Below are positions 10,429-18,404 of a DNA stretch of 37,355 nucleotides, in pieces. The DNA is from an uncultured Prochlorococcus sp. GTDB taxonomy: Bacteria; Cyanobacteriota; Cyanobacteriia; PCC-6307; Cyanobiaceae. Under the pieces are notes generated by a model that was not told the origin of the DNA, searched no databases, and worked only from the letters and a program-made list of their open reading frames with translations. The translations under genes were made by a program, and so were the position numbers. The stretch's first letter is position 1. Each line of letters starts with the position of its first letter. The stretch is from positions 1-37,355 of the forward strand of contig CACGVZ010000013.1 in the NCBI GenBank assembly GCA_902576415.1, in the 5' to 3' direction.

Positions 10429-10899
10429 TCAAGATTTGAACCAATCAGGAATTTGCTCATAACTTGCTTTATTAGATTTATTTTCTCTTGATTCTGCTTT
10501 CCAGCAACATGTTCTGCCCTTATCCTTTTCATATAAGTATTCATTAGCCCATCTCCAAATTAATTCAGAAGTGAACTCCATTCCCACATTATCCATAATT
10601 CTCAGATCTAAAGCATCTAAGTCATGTAATTTTTCCCAGTAATTCAACAAAGGGTCATCTTTATTTATTAAAAAAGTATGGTCAAATTGCTCCTTTAGTC
10701 TTTTTTCTAAGGGTTTTAGACTTGAAAAATCGACAACAAAACCATTTAGGTCTAATTTTTTTGCTGTGAACCAAAAAGTGAATGATCTTGAATATCCATG
10801 CACAAATCTGCAGTGGCCTTCATGGCGCCATTGCCTATGAGAACAGGGAAAATCCTGGTAACTTTTGCTGCATGAAAATTTCAGAGAATGAATATACAT
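10429..10899 (-). CDS. PTPS/QueD-superfamily protein with altered zinc site
   Basis: A 156-residue protein of the 6-pyruvoyl-tetrahydropterin synthase / 6-carboxy-tetrahydropterin synthase fold. The family's Cys-x3-His-x-His motif appears as Cys30-RFV-His34-Gly-Tyr36, so one usual zinc histidine is replaced by tyrosine. His21 in CSHRQW would be the first ligand. His74 in FDHTFL matches the catalytic histidine of the family. The C-terminal 30 residues are rich in charged residues. A TTG precedes the ATG at 10899; the ATG is preferred. It is divergent from hisIE. Because of the altered ligand I do not call it QueD; a distinct subfamily with HGYSR is likely. Confidence 0.75.
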   Translation of the reverse strand: MYIHSLKFSCSKSYQDFPCSHRQWRHEGHCRFVHGYSRSFTFWFTAKKLDLNGFVVDFSSLKPLEKRLKEQFDHTFLINKDDPLLNYWEKLHDLDALDLRIMDNVGMEFTSELIWRWANEYLYEKDKGRTCCWKAESRENKSNKASYEQIPDWFKS

Positions 10900-10963
10900 C
10901 AATTAACTGTTAGGATAATTTTTAATAAAACACATTGATTTAGGATTTAACATAACGAACATA

Positions 10964-11623
10964 ATGACTTATTCAACTAATTTTTCGATAGATGATCTAC
11001 GCTTTGATAATTATGGATTAATCCCGGCAATAGCACAAGATTGGCTTGACGGATCAATTCTTATGCTTGCCTGGATGAACAAAGAATCTTTGACAATGAC
11101 ACTTGAAACCAAAAACGTTCATTATTGGAGTAGATCAAGATCCGAAATTTGGAGAAAAGGAGCTTCTAGTGGTAGTACCCAAATACTCAAGGAGGTCAGA
11201 TTCGACTGCGATAATGATGCTCTAATCCTTTTGATTGAACAAAATGGTTCAGGAGCATGTCACACTGGAGAAAAAAGTTGTTTTTTCAACGAAATCCAAA
11301 TTAATCAAATTGATAAAAAAGAGAAAAAAACAACTCCTTTCTCAAATATTTGCTCTGAATTATTTAATACAATTAACGAAAGATCAATAAATCCATCAGA
11401 AAAAAGTTATACACAACATTTATTAACAAAAGGCAGTAATACTATTTTAAAAAAAATAGGAGAGGAATCTGCTGAATTTATAATGGCTTGCAAAGATAAT
11501 GATAAAAATTCAATTTCAAATGAAGCAGCTGATTTAATTTATCATCTGCAAGTAGCCCTCCTTTACAAAGGAGTTAAGTGGAGAGATGTTCTTACTGTTT
11601 TGGAGTCAAGAAGGAAAAATTAA
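10964..11623 (+). CDS. hisI: Bifunctional HisIE (PR-AMP cyclohydrolase / PR-ATP pyrophosphatase)
   Basis: A 219-residue fusion performing steps two and three of histidine synthesis. The N-terminal HisI half (about 1-110) has the metal-binding residues Asp81, Cys82 and Asp83, and Cys99 and Cys106 in GACHTGEKSC. The C-terminal HisE half (about 125-219) carries GEESAEFIMA and NEAADLIYHLQV, typical of the MazG-like pyrophosphatase fold. hisG lies elsewhere in the window (26278-26916), so the pathway genes are scattered, as usual in cyanobacteria. Confidence 0.96.
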   Translation: MTYSTNFSIDDLRFDNYGLIPAIAQDWLDGSILMLAWMNKESLTMTLETKNVHYWSRSRSEIWRKGASSGSTQILKEVRFDCDNDALILLIEQNGSGACHTGEKSCFFNEIQINQIDKKEKKTTPFSNICSELFNTINERSINPSEKSYTQHLLTKGSNTILKKIGEESAEFIMACKDNDKNSISNEAADLIYHLQVALLYKGVKWRDVLTVLESRRKN

Positions 11624-11689
11624 TTAATTTTTAAAAACCTAATTTATAAATATTTGATTAAAAATGAGTTTAATAAAATTAAAGAATCT

Positions 11690-11726
11690 AATTAATAATT
11701 ATTAATTAATTATTAATTAATTATTA
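11690..11726. repeat. AT-only 11-bp tandem repeat before the sigma gene
   Basis: The unit ATTAATTAATT occurs twice exactly (11701-11711 and 11712-11722), followed by ATTA, and a degenerate copy precedes it. The repeat is about one helical turn long and lies roughly 60 nt upstream of the sigma factor start. It could create a bent promoter region or simply be low-complexity sequence. Confidence 0.6.
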
Positions 11727-11773
11727 CATGTATGGCTTATTAAAGAATTAACTATAAGTTAAATATATTAATA

Positions 11774-11780
11774 AAGAGGT
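11774..11780 (+). promoter_or_regulatory. Ribosome binding site supporting a GTG start
   Basis: AAGAGGT sits 5 nt before the GTG at 11786. It is one of the few good Shine-Dalgarno-like sites in the window and decides the sigma factor start, since no ATG lies near the conserved N-terminus. Confidence 0.65.
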
Positions 11781-11785
11781 AAATC

Positions 11786-12709
11786 GTGAGTTCATTAAGC
11801 GATTTTCTTGGAGAAATAGGGCGTCACCAACTTTTGACACCCGAAAAAGAACTCACCATGGGCAGAAAAGTCCAGGAGATGGTATTGCTTGTAAATAGAT
11901 GTCAAGAAGCAGGCGGTAAAGGTGCAGCTTGCGAATATTCCGAAGAGGAACAAAAAAAGATCAGAATAGGTGAAAAAGCAAAAAATGCAATGATAACAGC
12001 CAACTTAAGATTAGTTGTGAATCTTGCTAAAAGATATCAAGGGAAAGGATTAGAATTACTGGATTTAATTCAAGAGGGCACTTTAGGCCTTACAAGAGCT
12101 GTAGAAAAATATGATCCCTCTAGGGGGCACAGATTTTCCACCTATGCTTATTGGTGGATCAGGCAAGGATTAAATAGAGCATTATCAACTCAAAGTAGAA
12201 CCATCAGGATACCTGTGAACATAAATGAAAAACTTACAAAATTAAGATCAGCGAAATCAAAGCTTATGCAACTTAAAGGAATTCCTCCTAATAGCGCTGA
12301 ACTGGCTGAAGAAATGAAAATAACTAAAGAGGAAATTGATGAACTCCTCTCTTGTGAATTGAGGAGTATTACTGTCAGTCTTCAAGGTACTGTCAAATCA
12401 AAGTCAGATCCCTCAGAGTTAGTTGATATTCTTCCAAGTGATCAAACACCTCCTATGGAGTTAGCTGAACTAGCCGAGAGAACGGCCTCTGCTTGGAAGT
12501 TGTTAGACAAAGCAAATTTAACTGAAAAAGAAAGAAAAATAGTAAGCCTAAGATTTGGTTTAGACGGCTCAAATGAATGGAGAACTTTAGCTGAAGTGGC
12601 TAGACATATGAGTTGTAGCAGAGAATATTGCCGACAAGTTGTTCAACGTGCTTTAAGAAAACTTAGAAAAGCAGGAATACAGAATGGATTAGTTGATAGT
12701 ATTAGCTAA
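11786..12709 (+). CDS. Group 2 sigma-70 family RNA polymerase sigma factor
   Basis: A 307-residue sigma factor of the cyanobacterial group 2 type: close to the primary sigma factor but without region 1.1 and dispensable in known cases. Region 1.2 starts near SDFLGEIGRHQLLTPEKE. Regions 2.1-2.4 contain RLVVNLAKRY, DLIQEGTLGL and RFSTYAYWWIRQ. Region 4.2 shows LAEVARHMSCSREYCRQVVQ, the helix-turn-helix for the -35 element. Translation starts at GTG. The next genes encode a DUF1232 protein and a small HTH protein on the same strand. Which environmental signal it serves is not visible. Confidence 0.93.
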   Translation: MSSLSDFLGEIGRHQLLTPEKELTMGRKVQEMVLLVNRCQEAGGKGAACEYSEEEQKKIRIGEKAKNAMITANLRLVVNLAKRYQGKGLELLDLIQEGTLGLTRAVEKYDPSRGHRFSTYAYWWIRQGLNRALSTQSRTIRIPVNINEKLTKLRSAKSKLMQLKGIPPNSAELAEEMKITKEEIDELLSCELRSITVSLQGTVKSKSDPSELVDILPSDQTPPMELAELAERTASAWKLLDKANLTEKERKIVSLRFGLDGSNEWRTLAEVARHMSCSREYCRQVVQRALRKLRKAGIQNGLVDSIS

Positions 12710-12746
12710 AAATTCCATTAAAAATATTTAAATTTCATTAATAAGG

Positions 12747-13115
12747 ATGAAAGAGAATTTCAAAACCCAAGAAAAAATCTATGATGCTGAAGTTTTAGAG
12801 AGTTCAACATTCGATGAAAATATCATTATCAAGATTCTTATTAAAGCTGGGAGAACAATTGCCAAGCCTGCCTTAGAAGTTTTGGAGATGACTTTAGATC
12901 CTTATACTCCAGCACAAGTAAGAGTTTCATTAATGGCTGCGCTAGCTTATCTAATTATGCCATTTGATCTTTTCCCGGACTTCATGCCTTTAGTTGGTTT
13001 TAGTGATGATTTTGTAGCCCTCACAGCAGTGCTTAGTATATGGAGCAAATATATGACTCCTTCGATAAGAGCAAGAGCAGAGAATAAGCTCAATAAGTTG
13101 TTTCCTTTTTATTGA
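12747..13115 (+). CDS. DUF1232 (YkvA-like) membrane protein
   Basis: A 122-residue protein. The central hydrophobic block from about residue 55 to 100 (LMAALAYLIMPFDLFPDFMPLVGFSDD) is the DUF1232/YkvA hallmark, where the PFDLxPD motif separates two membrane helices. No enzymatic function is known for the family. It follows the sigma factor gene by 37 nt, and its stop codon directly abuts the start of the next gene, which suggests translational coupling. Confidence 0.85.
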   Translation: MKENFKTQEKIYDAEVLESSTFDENIIIKILIKAGRTIAKPALEVLEMTLDPYTPAQVRVSLMAALAYLIMPFDLFPDFMPLVGFSDDFVALTAVLSIWSKYMTPSIRARAENKLNKLFPFY

Positions 13116-13436
13116 ATGAGTAAATTATCTCAACAGGAAGAAAAAGAACTCATCTCTTTCATTAAAGATTGGTTGAAATCTCATGGATTTAACCAAAAGG
13201 ACTTAGCAAACGAATTCAACATAAAATCGAGTAGAACCTCTGAGATTATTCTCAAACTTAAAGAGTTTTATAAAAAAGGCGGAATGTTCAACATTGCAAA
13301 AAATCTCATAAAGATTGAGCAAAAATGGTTAAACAATATCAAGAATGATTATGGAGAGACGAAACAAAATCCTCCATATAATCAATTAGATCTTGACTCT
13401 TTAGTAAAACAAATGAATCAAGATACTAGTGAATAG
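13116..13436 (+). CDS. Small helix-turn-helix protein, unrecognised family
   Basis: A 106-residue protein. Residues about 12-50 (FIKDWLKSHGFNQKDLANEF followed by NIKSSRTSEIILKLKEF) look like an XRE-type helix-turn-helix. The rest is basic and rich in asparagine and lysine. The ATG follows the stop codon of the DUF1232 gene with no gap. A DNA-binding role is inferred from the pattern only; no target or partner can be named. Confidence 0.6.
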   Translation: MSKLSQQEEKELISFIKDWLKSHGFNQKDLANEFNIKSSRTSEIILKLKEFYKKGGMFNIAKNLIKIEQKWLNNIKNDYGETKQNPPYNQLDLDSLVKQMNQDTSE

Positions 13437-13665
13437 ATATTATTTAAGATACTTTATTTAAGTTAAAATATTCTTCTCCATTAAAATAGGTATTTCACAA
13501 AAAATAAAAACCCTTAAATACTAATCTTTAAAATAATAAAGTTTTAATTCCTAAATATAATAAATAATTAAATTATTAATGCAGAAATATTATGTAGTTT
13601 CTTTTAAATATATTCTCTCTTCAAATAACAATTAATATTTACTGAAATATGTTCATAAATCATAT

Positions 13666-13935
13666 TTAAAGTGCCTGAATCCAGGGATAAATATCATAAT
13701 TAATCCATATACCTTTTTTCCAATATATATCCTCTTCAATAAGATCTTTCAATTCATTTTCATCATTTGCATTAAAAATTCCAAACACATATTTAGTACA
13801 TTTTGTTGGCCCTAAAGTAACTAAAAAATTGCGATCTTTTAAGCTTATAAGTCTATTCAGATGTTCCTCACGAAATGGTTCCCTTTTAATGATTGCATCT
13901 TTACAGTACTCTCCAAATACTACAAACTTTTCCAT
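13666..13935 (-). CDS. YciI-like family protein
   Basis: An 89-residue ferredoxin-like-fold protein of the YciI family. The N-terminus FVVFGEYCKD followed by REEHLNRL and LVTLGP is the typical pattern, including the conserved histidine that forms a His-Asp pair in structures. The family's activity is not well defined. It is monocistronic and divergent from the cyAbrB gene (97 nt apart). The 229 bp between 13437 and 13665 are nearly pure AT, with no gene that I can support. Confidence 0.8.
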   Translation of the reverse strand: MEKFVVFGEYCKDAIIKREPFREEHLNRLISLKDRNFLVTLGPTKCTKYVFGIFNANDENELKDLIEEDIYWKKGIWINYDIYPWIQAL

Positions 13936-14032
13936 TTTAAAAGATAACTAATAGAATAAATATACAATTTATAATTGCATATATCACACAAGAATTGCTA
14001 TGTTATTTAATACGAGTTTCTTTTAATTAATT

Positions 14033-14389
14033 ATGCTAACTGGTAGCGATCTCCTTGCAAAAGTTAAAGAACTTGGTGATGTTAGCAAATCTGACCTAGT
14101 TCGCTCCTGTGGATATGTTTCCACCAAGAAAAACGGAGGTGAACGCTTAAATTTTACCGCTTTTTATGAAGCACTATTAGAAGCGAAAGGGGTTAATCTT
14201 GGTGATTCTGGAGTTGCAGGTATCGGGAAAGGTGGAAGAAAACTTAGTTATATAGCTACAGTTCAAGGCAATGGAAATCTTTTGATTGGGAAAGCATACA
14301 CAGCACTTCTTGATTTAAAAGCAGGTGATGAATTCGAAATTAAGCTCGGAAGAAAACAAATTAGATTATTACCTACAGAAGAGTCTTAA
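14033..14389 (+). CDS. cyAbrB-type transcriptional regulator
   Basis: A 118-residue protein matching the cyanobacterial AbrB-like family (cyAbrB; relatives of Synechocystis Sll0359 and Sll0822). It begins with the N-terminal LTGSDLLAKVKELGD helix region and SDLVRSCGY. The AbrB-like DNA-binding part is at the C-terminus (about 70-115), with AGDEFEIKLGRKQIRLLP. Known members bind DNA widely and tune nitrogen and carbon metabolism, including inorganic-carbon uptake genes. A link to the cso locus here is only a possibility. Confidence 0.9.
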   Translation: MLTGSDLLAKVKELGDVSKSDLVRSCGYVSTKKNGGERLNFTAFYEALLEAKGVNLGDSGVAGIGKGGRKLSYIATVQGNGNLLIGKAYTALLDLKAGDEFEIKLGRKQIRLLPTEES

Positions 14390-14463
14390 AGTTTACAAAA
14401 ATAAATTGGATACTTCATTTATAATTTTTTATTAATAATTTTTATAATCAATATATTCTCTGC

Positions 14464-15306
14464 TTATTTTTTCTGATCTGCAGCTAAACGCATTTCTTTA
14501 CAAAACTCACCAACATGATCGACAACATCTTTTTCACTTGAACTCGAGATTCGTTTTACAAATGCACTCCCAATAATTACTCCATCTGCTCCCCACTCAC
14601 GAACTTTATTTACATGTTCTGGAGTTGATATTCCAAAACCAACAGCAATTGGATTGCTATTTACATCTTTTAATTTAGCAATAAGATTTTCTACTCTATT
14701 TTCCATTTTGTTTCTCTCACCAGTGACACCTGTAACACTTACTAAATAGGTAAAGCCTTTTGTATGAGTTGATATTTGTTTCATTCTTTCAAAAGGAGTA
14801 GTTGGCGCTACCAACAAAATTAAGTCCATAGAATGGTTACTAACTATTTTAGAAAATTTATAAGCTTCCTCCAAAGGGAGGTCAGGAACTATTAGTCCAG
14901 AAACTCCAGCATCAGATGCCATCTCACAAAACCTTTCAAAGCCAAAACACAGTAATGGATTCAAGTAAGAAAAAAGTATAATGGGAATATTTAATTTACC
15001 TTTTAAAGACTCTAAAAGTTTAATTACTTTTCTTAAGCTAGTTCCTGACTTTAAGGCGCGAGAGGCCGCCACTTGAATAACAGGTCCATCTGCAAGTGGG
15101 TCACTATAAGGGATACCTAATTCAATAAGGTCAGCTCCATTTTCTTGTAACTTTAATAAGATCTCAGACGTTATTTCAATATTGGGATCTCCAGCCATTA
15201 TAAAAGGCATTAAAGCAAATTTTTTTTTATTTTTTAACTCACAAAACATCTCATCTACCTTAGATAAAGATTCATTTTTAGTAATTTGCATTTTGTTATC
15301 TTTCAT
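14464..15306 (-). CDS. trpA: Tryptophan synthase alpha chain
   Basis: A 280-residue TIM-barrel enzyme that cleaves indole-3-glycerol phosphate to indole and glyceraldehyde 3-phosphate and passes indole to TrpB. The active-site region LIELGIPYSDPLADGP carries the catalytic glutamate and aspartate. The phosphate-binding GFGIST and GVIIGSAFVK stretches are present near the C-terminus. The start may be the ATG at 15306 or five codons later (MQITKN). It is the last gene of a minus-strand group with ndhL and a DUF3007 gene. Confidence 0.95.
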   Translation of the reverse strand: MKDNKMQITKNESLSKVDEMFCELKNKKKFALMPFIMAGDPNIEITSEILLKLQENGADLIELGIPYSDPLADGPVIQVAASRALKSGTSLRKVIKLLESLKGKLNIPIILFSYLNPLLCFGFERFCEMASDAGVSGLIVPDLPLEEAYKFSKIVSNHSMDLILLVAPTTPFERMKQISTHTKGFTYLVSVTGVTGERNKMENRVENLIAKLKDVNSNPIAVGFGISTPEHVNKVREWGADGVIIGSAFVKRISSSSEKDVVDHVGEFCKEMRLAADQKK

Positions 15307-15334
15307 AATTTTTAGATATTTTTCTATGAAAAAT

Positions 15335-15655
15335 TTATGGACTTTTCTCTAAATCTTCCATAAGTTTTTGCTGCTCTTCCTTTGACAATGAGTTGAATTT
15401 GGTTTCTAGTTTATCATTAACAACTTTTTCATACTCTTTTCTATAACGCTTCCTTTGTTCCATAAAAGTCATTCTTCCATTTACAACTCTATAAACATAA
15501 GTTGTTACCCAAGTTATAACAATCAAAATCAAAATACAACTTGATAGAGTAGTGGCTGTAAAATTATCGATACCAATTTGCGGTGCAAATTTATAGCTAA
15601 TTAATCCTATTAATGAAATAAATAACCCTATTTGTATAACTTTTCCTTTAGTCAA
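15335..15655 (-). CDS. DUF3007 membrane protein
   Basis: A 106-residue protein with two N-terminal membrane helices (about residues 7-24 and 35-55) and a charged C-terminal tail with RMTFMEQRKRYRKEYE. This pattern matches DUF3007, found in cyanobacteria and plastid-bearing eukaryotes. Its function is not certain. The start is 4 nt after the ndhL stop. The order ndhL - DUF3007 - trpA is one I remember from other cyanobacteria. Confidence 0.85.
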   Translation of the reverse strand: MTKGKVIQIGLFISLIGLISYKFAPQIGIDNFTATTLSSCILILIVITWVTTYVYRVVNGRMTFMEQRKRYRKEYEKVVNDKLETKFNSLSKEEQQKLMEDLEKSP

Positions 15656-15659
15656 TTAT

Positions 15660-15893
15660 TTACCCTTTACCACTTCCTTTTAGTCTGAGATTTAAAAATG
15701 GAGAAAATAAAATTAAACCTGGAAAGAAAAGAAATACAAGGCCATAAATTCCTAATCTTTCAAATTTGCCCATAATATTCCATCTATTATTCATCCAGTA
15801 AAATAGTAACAATGGGATAACCAATAAATAGGTAGAAATAATTCCGATATAAGCAATTAAAGTAGCGAATGAATTATTGAAAAAACTTTCCAT
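15660..15893 (-). CDS. ndhL: NAD(P)H-quinone oxidoreductase subunit NdhL
   Basis: A 77-residue subunit of the thylakoid NDH-1 complex, which runs cyclic electron flow and, in some forms, CO2 hydration. Two membrane helices are visible (about 11-31 and 47-67). The motifs [24 protein letters not shown] and [13 protein letters not shown] match NdhL. It is followed closely by the DUF3007 gene and preceded by a tRNA-Leu gene 76 nt upstream on the same strand, so read-through from the tRNA is possible. Confidence 0.95.
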   Translation of the reverse strand: MESFFNNSFATLIAYIGIISTYLLVIPLLLFYWMNNRWNIMGKFERLGIYGLVFLFFPGLILFSPFLNLRLKGSGKG

Positions 15894-15969
15894 TTTAATT
15901 TATGGTTGCTTAGTTAAAACATAACAACTATTGGAAGTTATCGTCAGAACTAAAAAAATAATTAAATAA

Positions 15970-16055
15970 TGGGAGTGGGGGGACTTGAACCCCCACGAGC
16001 TAAATCGCTCGACGGATTTTAAGTCCGGCGCGTCTACCAATTCCGCCACACTCCC
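15970..16055 (-). tRNA. tRNA-Leu (UAA)
   Basis: Read on the minus strand, the acceptor arms GGGAGTG and CACTCCC pair perfectly. The D-arm region GGCGGAATTGGTAGACGC and the T loop GTTCAAGTC are standard. The anticodon loop CTTAAAA gives anticodon TAA (16019-16021). A long variable arm (CGAGCGATTTAGCTCG) marks a class II leucine tRNA. Position 15970 gives the discriminator A. CCA is not encoded. A short open frame through this gene is spurious. Confidence 0.98.
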
Positions 16056-16154
16056 AAAGGAATTTGCGCTTTCTAATCGTAGCTGAAAGTAACCCATTTA
16101 ACCAAGAAAAATTGGAAAATTTACACTTTTAATTGTCAGATTAAATCTAATTTT

Positions 16155-17204
16155 TTAATTTACGATTCCTTCTACTTGCCATTGTAAAGTTTCACCTGCA
16201 TGAAATGGTTTTATTTGTCCGACAATATTTTTTTCTTCGACAACATCAATGTATTCTTTAATTTTGTTAGGTCTAGAAACTAATTTTAATTTTTCTTTAT
16301 TTGGTGGGACATTATAAAAATTAGGGCCATTTAAACTTGCAAACTTTTCAAAATTATCTAGAGCATCTTCCTCTTCGAAAACTGTTAAGTAGCTTTCTAT
16401 TGCTACTGGCGAATTAAAAATGCCTGCACATCCACAAAAAGCCTTCCACTTCCTAAGGTGTGGAGCAGAGTCAGTCCCCAAGAAAAAACATTTTTTCCCA
16501 CTTGTTGCGGCTTTCCTTAAAGCGAGTCTATTATTTTCCCTCTTAGCAACTGGTAAGCAATAAAAATCACTATTTAAGCCTCCAAAAAACATTGCATTTC
16601 TATTTATATGCAAATGATGCGGAGTGATAGTAGCTCCAATATTATTTTCTTGAACAAAATTCACTGCAAAAGAGGTAGTTATATGTTCTAAAACGATTTT
16701 TAACTTTGGAAATCTTTTAGTTATTTGAGAGAGTTCTTTATCTATAAAAACTTCTTCTCTATCGAATACATCTACTTCAGAATCAGTCACTTCCCCATGA
16801 ATTAAAAGAGGCATTCCAGAATCTTGCATTGATTCAAAGATCTTATATAGATTTTCTATTTTCCTAACTCCATAACTTGAATTTGTTGTTGCATTAGCAG
16901 GATATAATTTTGCCGCAAAAAAGACATTATTTTTAAAACCATTTATTAGTTCTTCTTTATCAGTTTCATCTGTAAGATACATTGTCATTAGTGGTTCAAA
17001 CTTTGAACTTTCCGGTAACGCTTCAACTATAGATTTCTTATAAGAAATAGCTCTATTGATTGATGTTATGGGACTTTTAGTATTTGGCATAACAATGGCT
17101 CTTCCAAAATATTCTGAAGTAAAATGAATGATATTTTTTAATACAAGACCTTCTCTTAAATGCAAATGCCAATCATCAGGTTTTATTATTGTTAAAGTCT
17201 TCAA
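16155..17204 (-). CDS. pyrC: Dihydroorotase
   Basis: A 349-residue zinc amidohydrolase that closes carbamoyl-aspartate to dihydroorotate in pyrimidine synthesis. His13 and His15 in DWHLHLREG are the first metal ligands. FAAKLYPA carries the lysine that is carboxylated in the family; LLIHGEV and LEHITT provide further ligands, and GTDSAPH the last aspartate. The length fits the E. coli-type (class II) enzyme. A perfect 10-bp inverted repeat lies 16 nt upstream of the start. Confidence 0.96.
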   Translation of the reverse strand: MKTLTIIKPDDWHLHLREGLVLKNIIHFTSEYFGRAIVMPNTKSPITSINRAISYKKSIVEALPESSKFEPLMTMYLTDETDKEELINGFKNNVFFAAKLYPANATTNSSYGVRKIENLYKIFESMQDSGMPLLIHGEVTDSEVDVFDREEVFIDKELSQITKRFPKLKIVLEHITTSFAVNFVQENNIGATITPHHLHINRNAMFFGGLNSDFYCLPVAKRENNRLALRKAATSGKKCFFLGTDSAPHLRKWKAFCGCAGIFNSPVAIESYLTVFEEEDALDNFEKFASLNGPNFYNVPPNKEKLKLVSRPNKIKEYIDVVEEKNIVGQIKPFHAGETLQWQVEGIVN

Positions 17205-17220
17205 AATTTTTTCTATTTAA

Positions 17221-17247
17221 TCAATTTTAACAGCAAATTAAAATTGA
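17221..17247. promoter_or_regulatory. Perfect 10-bp inverted repeat between pyrC and the exchanger gene
   Basis: TCAATTTTAA (17221-17230) and TTAAAATTGA (17238-17247) are exact reverse complements around the 7-nt spacer CAGCAAA. The right arm overlaps a TTGACA (17244-17249), which resembles a -35 element for the + strand exchanger gene. No T-tract follows on either strand, so this is an operator or leader hairpin candidate rather than a terminator. Confidence 0.55.
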
Positions 17248-17322
17248 CAATAAATTGTAGATATTCGAGGATAGTTATTAACCAATCATGAAAAATTTTA
17301 TTACATAAATAAAAGCCTAAAT

Positions 17323-18402
17323 ATGAGTGATTTTTTATTTCCAATAATAGAAATAGTTTTAGGCATAGTTCTACTTTTTGCTGGAGGAGAGTTCTTTATT
17401 CAAGGAGCCATATTTTTATCTTTAATTTTAGGAATACCTCAAATAGTAATTGGTTTAACAGTCGTTTCTCTTGGAACAAGCTCTCCTGAGTTGTTGGTAA
17501 GTTTAAGTTCAATTTTAAAAGGTAGTGATTCGCTTGCGGCAAGCAATGTAATTGGCAGCAATATTTTTAATGTTCTCGTTGTTTTGGGTATAAGCTCATT
17601 GATAACACCTCTTAAGGTAAAAAGCAGAATAGTCAGAAGAGATGTGCCTCTTTTAATGGCAATTTCTTGTGCAGTTTGGGCTATGTCATCAACAGGCTTA
17701 TTAACATTGCAGGCAGGGGTATTTCTAATATTTTGTTTAATCTTAAATACAATATGGGAAATAAAAACCATCAATGAGAAAGGAGAGGAAACAAAAGATG
17801 CTGAACCAGAAATAGAAAAATTAGAAGATAACTATAAAGGGAAAATGAATATTTTACTAAAGTTAATATTGGGAATATTTCTTTTAAGCTTTGGTTCAAA
17901 TATTTTAGTAAATGGTTCTCAAACGCTCGCTACTCTTTTGGGTGTAAATGAAATTGTTATTGGTTTGACAATCGTAGCCACTGGGACATCTTTACCAGAA
18001 TTAGTAACTTCAATAATTGCTGCATTTAAAGGCAAAACAGATCTTGCTATTGGGAATGTAATAGGAAGCAATTTGCTCAATCAACTCCTAATCCTTGGAA
18101 GTTGCAGTATTTTTTCAGGATTTAAAGGTTTAGTAATTGAACAAAGTCTAATAAAAGTAGACTTACCTTTTATGGTTTTAACTACCTTTGCATGCTTACC
18201 AATTTTCTGGAGCAAAGGGAAAATTACCAGAATTGAAGGATTTATTTTGCTTAATCTTTATATTTTCTACATTCTCGATAAGATACTTTACCTGAATGGA
18301 TTTAACTTCCTTTCTGAATTAAGGATAGGTTTATTTATTTACTTTGCATTACTTATAGTATTTCTGATTATTCAAGAAAAGTTTAAATTTTCTAATTCAT
18401 AA
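17323..18402 (+). CDS. Calcium/sodium exchanger family (CaCA) antiporter
   Basis: A 359-residue membrane protein with about ten helices. Two inverted alpha-repeats are clear: GTSSPE at residues 51-56 with SNVIGSNIFN, and GTSLPE at residues 221-226 with GNVIGSNLLN. These are the ion-binding signatures of the YrbG/CaX-like Ca2+:cation antiporters. A charged cytoplasmic loop (about 150-175) separates the halves. It probably exports Ca2+ against Na+ or H+, but the exact ions are not decided by sequence. It is convergent with gor, with 2 nt between the stop codons. Confidence 0.9.
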   Translation: MSDFLFPIIEIVLGIVLLFAGGEFFIQGAIFLSLILGIPQIVIGLTVVSLGTSSPELLVSLSSILKGSDSLAASNVIGSNIFNVLVVLGISSLITPLKVKSRIVRRDVPLLMAISCAVWAMSSTGLLTLQAGVFLIFCLILNTIWEIKTINEKGEETKDAEPEIEKLEDNYKGKMNILLKLILGIFLLSFGSNILVNGSQTLATLLGVNEIVIGLTIVATGTSLPELVTSIIAAFKGKTDLAIGNVIGSNLLNQLLILGSCSIFSGFKGLVIEQSLIKVDLPFMVLTTFACLPIFWSKGKITRIEGFILLNLYIFYILDKILYLNGFNFLSELRIGLFIYFALLIVFLIIQEKFKFSNS

Positions 18403-18404
18403 TT

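Noticed and set aside
13437-13665. Small peptide gene near 13579
   Set aside because: The only ATG frame gives an 18-residue peptide without ribosome binding site or recognisable features.
14390-14463. Terminator between cyAbrB and trpA
   Set aside because: The gap is AT-rich with T-runs but no stem of useful length.
15900-16097. 65-residue open frame across the tRNA
   Set aside because: It runs through the tRNA-Leu gene and its protein is the translation of that tRNA.
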